64,000 nucleotides of DNA, taken from positions 3,647 through 67,646 of the forward strand of contig PNAJ01000144.1 of assembly GCA_003170295.1 (NCBI GenBank), written 5' to 3'. The position numbers and the translations under genes were made by a program. The stretch is from Bryobacterales bacterium (GTDB lineage: Bacteria; Acidobacteriota; Terriglobia; Bryobacterales; Bryobacteraceae). Shown one piece after another: positions 59,242 through 64,000 of the stretch. How positions within the stretch are numbered: position 1 is the stretch's first letter; each line of letters begins with the position of its first letter. The notes beneath the pieces were generated by a model. The model was not told where the DNA came from, ran no database searches, and saw only the letters and a program-made list of their open reading frames with translations.

Positions 59242-59243
59242 GT

Positions 59244-59687
59244 TTACCATTCCGCACCCGAATCTAAATAACTCTCCAGCAAAATAACCGCCGACAGCTT
59301 GTCGATCGCGCGCGCTCTTTTCTCGATTCCGATGCCGCTCGACCGCAGCACGCGGTGCGCCTCGACTGTGGTCAGCCGCTCATCCCAATATTTCAACGGG
59401 ACGCCGGTATGCTCCGCCAACCGCTCCGCGAACTCGTGAACGTATGCCGTTTGCCGGCCCTCGTCGCCGCTCATGTGAAGAGGATTCCCCATCAGCAATA
59501 GCGTTACTTCGCGCTCTCGAACGATGTGCGCGATCGCGGCCATATCCTCCCGGATATTGGTCCGTTCGAGCGTCGCGAGCCCCTGCGCGGTGATGCCCAG
59601 AGGGTCGCTCAACGCCAACCCAATGCGCTTTTTGCCTAAATCGAGGGCAAGAATGCGCCCTTTCAATGTATTTTTCTGGTCCTCCAC
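59244..59687 (-). CDS. ruvX: Putative Holliday junction resolvase YqgF/RuvX
   Basis: RNase H-like nuclease involved in rRNA 5'-end processing and perhaps recombination. The fold is clear: RILALDLGKKRIGLALSDPL with the first Asp, LLMGNPLHMSGDEGRQT, KYWDERLTTVEAHRVLRSSG and the last acidic site DKLSAVILLESYLD. 147 residues, normal length. It probably lies in one transcript with mltG and the 57766 gene, interrupted by the repeat. Divergent from the AI-2E-type gene. Confidence 0.9.
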   Translation of the reverse strand: MEDQKNTLKGRILALDLGKKRIGLALSDPLGITAQGLATLERTNIREDMAAIAHIVREREVTLLLMGNPLHMSGDEGRQTAYVHEFAERLAEHTGVPLKYWDERLTTVEAHRVLRSSGIGIEKRARAIDKLSAVILLESYLDSGAEW

Positions 59688-59724
59688 GCGTCTCTTTAAT
59701 TATAGTTATAGAAAGGGCCTCGCT

Positions 59725-60876
59725 TTGCTAACTCCGGTAATCAGCAGCGCGCGAAGACCCGCTCCCCGGGGCGTGGGGATTCTCGCGTTCGGCGTCGCGG
59801 TGGCGCTGCTCTATTTCGGACGCGTGTTTTTCATCACCGTGATCATTGCCGCGATCATCTCCTTTCTGCTCGATCCTGCGGTGCTGTTTTTCATGAAACT
59901 GAAAATGCCGCGCGGGGTCGCCAGCTTCGTGGTTTGCAGTCTCGGCTTGATGTTTCTCTACCTGGCCGGGTTGGGGATTTATACCGAAGGCCTGGCGATG
60001 TTGAACGATCTGCCGGCTTACGGCGCTCGCATCAATGAACTGGTGGACGGTGCTACCGGGCGCATGGACAATATGGAGAAGAGCATGTACCGCGGGCTGA
60101 TGCCGAAGCGCTTTCAAGAGGAGACGCAGCAGCAAGCCGAGCGCGAGGCTGCGGCGCGGAACAATAACAAAAAGAAAAAACCTGAGCCGGCCCCGGTGCC
60201 TTCCATTCAGGAGGTGCGCGTGCGTCCCGAGCCGACGCCTCTGGTGAACTATGTCTACGTCTATTTGACGTCCTTCTACAACGTGCTGCTGATGGCGAGC
60301 TTCGTCCCGTTCCTGGTCTATTTTCAATTGAGCTGGGGCGACCACTTACGAACGCGCGTGTTGTATTTATTCGACGGCGCGGATCGTCACGTGGCGGGAC
60401 ATGCCCTGGCCAGTGTGGCGGAGATGGTACGCGCCTACGTGGTGGGAAATTTTCTACTGGGTCTGGTGTTGAGTCTCGCCAGTTCGATTCTGTTTGCCAG
60501 CGTGAAGCTGCCTTATTGGCTGATTGCCGGACCCGTGAGCGGATTCCTGAGTCTGATCCCGTATATCGGCTTGCCACTGGCCCTGATGCCTCCCATGATC
60601 GCCGCGCTGCCCATGTCGACCGGACCGCAAATTTATCTGTTTCTCGGCGTCAGCGTCGCGCTGCTGCACCTGTTCGCATTGAATCTGCTCTATCCGAAGT
60701 TTGTCGGAGCGCGCGTGCATCTGAATCCTTTGGTGGTCACTCTGGCGCTGATGTTCTGGGGCATGTTGTGGGGCGGCATCGGACTGGTGCTCGCGATTCC
60801 GCTCACCGCCGCGATCAAGGCGGTATGTGATAACGTTGGCAGTTTGCAGGCTTACGGAAAATTGCTCGGTGACTGA
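59725..60876 (+). CDS. AI-2E-family (PerM/TqsA-like) transporter
   Basis: Membrane protein with about eight hydrophobic segments (LAFGVAVALLYFGRVFFITV, FVVCSLGLMFLYLAGLGIYT, VLLMASFVPFLVYFQLSWGD, GGIGLVLAIPLTAAIKAVCD). A large hydrophilic insertion near residues 125-180, rich in Lys/Pro (NNKKKKPEPAPVPS), is unusual. Start TTG 59725-59727, preceded by AAAGGG seven bases upstream. 383 residues. Members have been linked to Na+/H+ exchange or autoinducer export; the substrate is unknown. Confidence 0.8.
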   Translation: MLTPVISSARRPAPRGVGILAFGVAVALLYFGRVFFITVIIAAIISFLLDPAVLFFMKLKMPRGVASFVVCSLGLMFLYLAGLGIYTEGLAMLNDLPAYGARINELVDGATGRMDNMEKSMYRGLMPKRFQEETQQQAEREAAARNNNKKKKPEPAPVPSIQEVRVRPEPTPLVNYVYVYLTSFYNVLLMASFVPFLVYFQLSWGDHLRTRVLYLFDGADRHVAGHALASVAEMVRAYVVGNFLLGLVLSLASSILFASVKLPYWLIAGPVSGFLSLIPYIGLPLALMPPMIAALPMSTGPQIYLFLGVSVALLHLFALNLLYPKFVGARVHLNPLVVTLALMFWGMLWGGIGLVLAIPLTAAIKAVCDNVGSLQAYGKLLGD

Positions 60877-60880
60877 TCCT

Positions 60881-61843
60881 ATGCTCCCATCCACGTTGAA
60901 CCGAAGGTTAAACCGAAGATCGTTTCTTACAACTGGCCTCGCCGCGGGCTTAGGATCGGCTCTCGCGCTGCGAGCTGCCGCGGCGAAAATCGACCGCTCG
61001 CACATCAGCGCCATCTCCGACGAAATCGCGAAGTCGCCCGCCGAGGCCATCGCGTTCGCCAAGCGCTACGGCATGCAGTGGCTGGAATTGCGCGACGTGC
61101 CCGGATCAAAAAAGTCTTATCATACGCTGGAGCCGGAGGACCTTCTCGTAGCGCGCGCCGAGTTCAAAGAGGCCGGCATCCGCATCTCGTTTCTCAATAC
61201 TCCTCTGCTGAAATTCGGTTTGCCGGGAACCGAGCCATTGCGCCGCACGCCCGAGAAGCCCGAGGCCCGCGAGAAGCGCATCGCGAAGGAGCAGGCGCAA
61301 TTCGACGGACGCATGGAAGAATTTCGCAAGGCGATCCGCTGCGGCCATGCGCTCGATTGCACTCTGTTGCGCGTGTTCTCGTTCTCCCGCGTCGCTGAGC
61401 CGCAAAAGCTTTTCCAGCGCGTGGCCGAGCACATCGGCGAAATGGCGATGCTCGCCGAAAAAGAAGGAGTGAAGCTGCTGATCGAAAATGAGGCGTCGCA
61501 GAACGTCGGAACGTCGGCCGAAGCGGCGCAATTCGTCAAGCTGCTGCCCGAGAAGGCGCTGGCCATCAACTGGGATTCGCTGAACGGCGCGGCGCTGGGC
61601 GAAAAACCATATCCCGATGGCTACGACGTGCTGCCGAAACATCGCATCCTGAACGTGCAGATCAAGGGCAAAACAGTGCTCGATTATCCCGACCATCTGG
61701 ATTGGAGCGCGATCTTCGTCCAGTTGCAGAAAGACGGGTACAAAGGGCAGCTCGGCCTGGAAACGCACATCTTCGGCGAAGGGCAAGTGGCGTGCTCCCA
61801 CGCCTCCATGCGCGAGATCATGCGCATCACCGAAACCCTGTGA
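60881..61843 (+). CDS. TAT-exported sugar phosphate isomerase/epimerase-like TIM-barrel protein
   Basis: Twin-arginine signal RRSFLTTGLAAGLGSALALR near the N-terminus directs folded export. The mature part is an AP-endonuclease 2-like TIM barrel: ISDEIAKSPAEAIAFAKRYG, GIRISFLNTPL, LLIENEASQNVGTSAEAA (metal Glu), LAINWDSLNGAALG (Asp) and GQLGLETHIFGEG (final Glu). 320 residues from ATG 60881. Typical of xylose isomerase-like enzymes in Acidobacteria; substrate unknown. It overlaps the next gene by four bases. Confidence 0.83.
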   Translation: MLPSTLNRRLNRRSFLTTGLAAGLGSALALRAAAAKIDRSHISAISDEIAKSPAEAIAFAKRYGMQWLELRDVPGSKKSYHTLEPEDLLVARAEFKEAGIRISFLNTPLLKFGLPGTEPLRRTPEKPEAREKRIAKEQAQFDGRMEEFRKAIRCGHALDCTLLRVFSFSRVAEPQKLFQRVAEHIGEMAMLAEKEGVKLLIENEASQNVGTSAEAAQFVKLLPEKALAINWDSLNGAALGEKPYPDGYDVLPKHRILNVQIKGKTVLDYPDHLDWSAIFVQLQKDGYKGQLGLETHIFGEGQVACSHASMREIMRITETL

Positions 61844-62331
61844 GCAAACAGTTCTGGATGTACCTGATCGTCGGCCTCGCCGTGGTCGCGATCGGCATCG
61901 GAGCTCTGCTCCTCGGCACGAAAGGGAATAATCTCGAACTCACCGGCACGATTCTGAAGGTCCGCGTGTTGCCGCTCTCGCCGGTCGCCTCGCTGGTGAT
62001 CGTGGATTTTCGAGTGACGAATCCGTCCGATGTTCCGTTCGTGATGAAAGGCGCCAGCCTCACGCTCGACCCCGCCTCCGGCTCGACGCTCGATGGCATG
62101 ACCGTCTCGAAGCCCGACATCGAAAGTGTCTTCAAGTACAATCCGATCCTCGGGCCGAAGTTCAACGACGTTTTGGGAATCCAGGACAAAATCGCGCCCC
62201 ATCAGCGCCTGGATCGTACGGTGGGCGCGCGATTCGAACTGCCCGAGGCGCAGGCCGAGGATCGCAAGGCGGTCCATCTGCACATCGAAGAGTTTCACGG
62301 TGCGACCGCGGACCTGGTCGAAAAGAAATGA
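61840..62331 (+). CDS. Membrane-anchored LEA14-like / FxLYD-type protein
   Basis: Starts with GTG 61840 overlapping the stop of the previous gene. One transmembrane helix (FWMYLIVGLAVVAIGIGALL) is followed by a beta-sandwich-like domain (VASLVIVDFRVTNPSDVPFV, KGASLTLDPASGSTLDGMTV). The RVTNPSDVPF motif is typical of LEA14-type domains. 163 residues. It may sit at the periplasmic face next to the TIM-barrel enzyme. The function is unknown. Confidence 0.68.
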   Translation: MSKQFWMYLIVGLAVVAIGIGALLLGTKGNNLELTGTILKVRVLPLSPVASLVIVDFRVTNPSDVPFVMKGASLTLDPASGSTLDGMTVSKPDIESVFKYNPILGPKFNDVLGIQDKIAPHQRLDRTVGARFELPEAQAEDRKAVHLHIEEFHGATADLVEKK

Positions 62332-62392
62332 CGACTCGATCGGTTACGATGTCTAGATAGGTACGAACGCCAACTCGCTGATCGGAAAATCC

Positions 62393-64000
62393 GTGCCCCG
62401 CAAAGAGGGCGCGCGCAAAGTCACGGGCCAGGCGCAGTACGTCGACGATCTGAAATTCCCCGGCATGATCTACGGCGCGACAGTGCGGAACCCCGCTCGC
62501 CGCGGAAACATTCGCGGCATCGCTTTCCTGCCTGGCGTCCCATGGGATGAATTCACCATCGTCACCGCGAAGGATATCCCGGGAAAAAATTATGTTGCGC
62601 TGATTCTCAACGATCAACCGTTTCTCGCGGGTGAAATCACCGCGCATGGCGAAGAGGCCATCGTGTTGATCGCGCACCCAGACCGCTATTTGGTCGAAGA
62701 AGCGCGCCGCCGCGTGCGCATCGATGTTGAGGCGCTTCCGTGCGTCGATTCGCTCGAAGACTCGCTTGCCGGATCGCTCAATGGGACGGAGATCATTTGG
62801 GGCGACAACAACATCTTCAAGTCGTATTTTATGAACAAGGGCGATGTCGATCGCGGATTCGCCGAGGCTGACTTGATCATCGAGGGCGACTACGAAACCG
62901 GCGCGCAGGAACAGCTCTATATCGAATCGAACGGCATGATCGCGGTAGCGAATCCACACGACGGCGTCACCGTGTGGGGTTCGATGCAGTGCCCTTATTA
63001 CGTGCACAAGGCGCTCATCCCGCTCTTCGGCCTCACGCCCGAAAAAATTCGCGTCATTCAAATGGAGACCGGCGGAGGCTTCGGCGGCAAGGAAGAATAT
63101 CCCTCGATGATCGCCGGCCACGCCGCCCTGCTCGCGTGGAAATCGGGCCGCCCTGTGAAGTTGATTTACGATCGCGCCGAAGATATGACCGCGACCACCA
63201 AGCGCCACCCTTCGCGCACGAAACATCGCACCGGCGTGACGCGCGACGGCAAACTGGTCGCGATGGAAATCGATTTCGATATCGACGGCGGTGCTTACGC
63301 GACGCTCTCCGCGGTGGTGCTTTCGCGCGGCACGATCCACGCCGCCGGTCCGTATTCGTGCCCCAACGTGCGCATCCGCAGCCGTGCTCTCGCGACCACG
63401 TATCCGCCGCACGGCGCGTTTCGCGGATTCGGCGCCCCCCAGAGCATCTTCGCGCTGGAGCGGCAGATGAACAAGGTTGCCGCCGCGCTCGGTCTCCCGC
63501 CCGAGGAATTTCGCCGCCGCAATTTTCTGCACGGAGGCGACACGACCGCGACCGGCCAGGTCATTCGCGAAAAGGTTGACCTCGACGATCTTCTCTTCCG
63601 CGCGCTGGAGCTTTCGCATTACCATCATCATCGCGACACCTTCGACCGCGCGAACCCGGCGTCCAGATTGAAGAGAGGTATCGGCTTCGCGACGTTCATG
63701 CACGGCGCGGGCTTCACCGGATCGGGCGAAGTGGCGCTATCGAGCGTGGTCACTGTCGAGGCAACGCGCGAAGGGAAAGTGCGGATTCTTGCGGCATCGA
63801 CCGAGATCGGGCAGGGAACCAACACGATTTTTTCGCAGATCGCGGCAGATGCATTGGGCGTCGATTATTCATTGATCGAGCTCGCGCAGCCCGACACATC
63901 CACCGTTCCCAACAGCGGACCCACGGTCGCATCGCGCACCGTGATGGTGGTCGGTAAGCTGGTCGAAGCCGCGTGCGTCGGCTTGAAACACAAGCTGATA
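62393..64000 (+). CDS. Xanthine dehydrogenase/aldehyde oxidase-type molybdenum hydroxylase, large subunit (partial)
   Basis: Open at the right edge; 536 residues are in the window. An a/b hammerhead domain comes first (PRKEGARKVTGQAQYVDDLK, GKNYVALILNDQPF, EEAIVLIAHP), then molybdopterin-binding motifs METGGGFGGKEEYPSMIAG, YPPHGAFRGFGAPQ and STEIGQGTNTIFSQIAADAL. No ATG is in frame; a stop codon at 62354-62356 precedes, and GTG 62393 is the first usual start. An ATA at 62357 would include IGKSVPRKEG-like residues, so the start may need checking. The FAD and FeS subunits are not seen. Confidence 0.85.
   Translation, partial: MPRKEGARKVTGQAQYVDDLKFPGMIYGATVRNPARRGNIRGIAFLPGVPWDEFTIVTAKDIPGKNYVALILNDQPFLAGEITAHGEEAIVLIAHPDRYLVEEARRRVRIDVEALPCVDSLEDSLAGSLNGTEIIWGDNNIFKSYFMNKGDVDRGFAEADLIIEGDYETGAQEQLYIESNGMIAVANPHDGVTVWGSMQCPYYVHKALIPLFGLTPEKIRVIQMETGGGFGGKEEYPSMIAGHAALLAWKSGRPVKLIYDRAEDMTATTKRHPSRTKHRTGVTRDGKLVAMEIDFDIDGGAYATLSAVVLSRGTIHAAGPYSCPNVRIRSRALATTYPPHGAFRGFGAPQSIFALERQMNKVAAALGLPPEEFRRRNFLHGGDTTATGQVIREKVDLDDLLFRALELSHYHHHRDTFDRANPASRLKRGIGFATFMHGAGFTGSGEVALSSVVTVEATREGKVRILAASTEIGQGTNTIFSQIAADALGVDYSLIELAQPDTSTVPNSGPTVASRTVMVVGKLVEAACVGLKHKLI

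Overview
The window looks like a chromosomal segment of an acidobacterium of the Solibacter/Bryobacter group. The pointers are protein families typical of that lineage: an ADOP-type duplicated permease (40964-43327), a VWFA-related acidobacterial protein (39774-40817), and a long secreted Asp-box protein ending in a Solibacter-type C-terminal domain (47171-50458). The DNA is GC-rich, many exported proteins carry signal peptides, and several families of short palindromic repeats are scattered through the intergenic spaces. The assignment rests on family recognition only; there is no rRNA or tRNA gene in the window to confirm it.

Layout. 1-4270: a HAD phosphatase, a J-like protein without HPD, a DUF2911-TPR protein, and an intact IS481-family element that landed inside a resident repeat. 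4278-7290: the translation-termination cluster prmC-prfA-DUF1385. 7385-14559: gamma-glutamyltransferase, a small membrane protein, a frameshifted HicB-like gene, a SpoU methyltransferase, histidine ammonia-lyase, and sugar kinases (xylulokinase and ROK). 14595-18693: an unknown gene behind a hairpin-rich leader, a ribbon-helix-helix protein, a DUF4440-like protein, MoxR, YchF and a small exported protein. 18694-25019: an envelope block on the minus strand (lnt, lipA, SPOR protein, slipin, methyltransferase, GT-C glycosyltransferase). 25040-30223: exported amidohydrolase, a BrnTA pair with a broken toxin, DinB, a second gamma-glutamyltransferase and DUF72.

30224-30631 is a gene-free stretch between convergent genes and holds two foldable RNA-like structures. 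30632-37394 (minus): prmA, acyl-CoA ligase, TPR proteins (one with HEXXH), MFS exporter, VOC protein and an exported protein. 37416-38932: an ArsR-type regulator with a palindrome-rich leaderless promoter, an AHSA1-like protein and an intact hicAB pair. 38939-44742: an S24 peptidase with an unusual N-terminal domain, the VWFA protein, ADOP, a methyltransferase and an orphan AbrB. 44880-52819: KDG kinase, a cobalamin-binding-type protein, two short candidate genes, the Asp-box protein and a TolC-like protein. 53017-59687: lspA-ileS, CarD, small unknown proteins, mltG and ruvX. 59725-64000: AI-2E-type transporter, TAT-exported TIM-barrel protein, an LEA14-like protein and a molybdenum hydroxylase large subunit cut by the window end.

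Most of the window is ordinary core genome. The more unusual material is the repeat landscape (one nested copy, one target of the IS, two that decide gene starts), two toxin-antitoxin genes with single-base frameshifts, several non-coding structures next to uncharacterised genes, the S24 fusion, and the leaderless ArsR promoter. No CRISPR array, prophage or recognisable defence island was seen.
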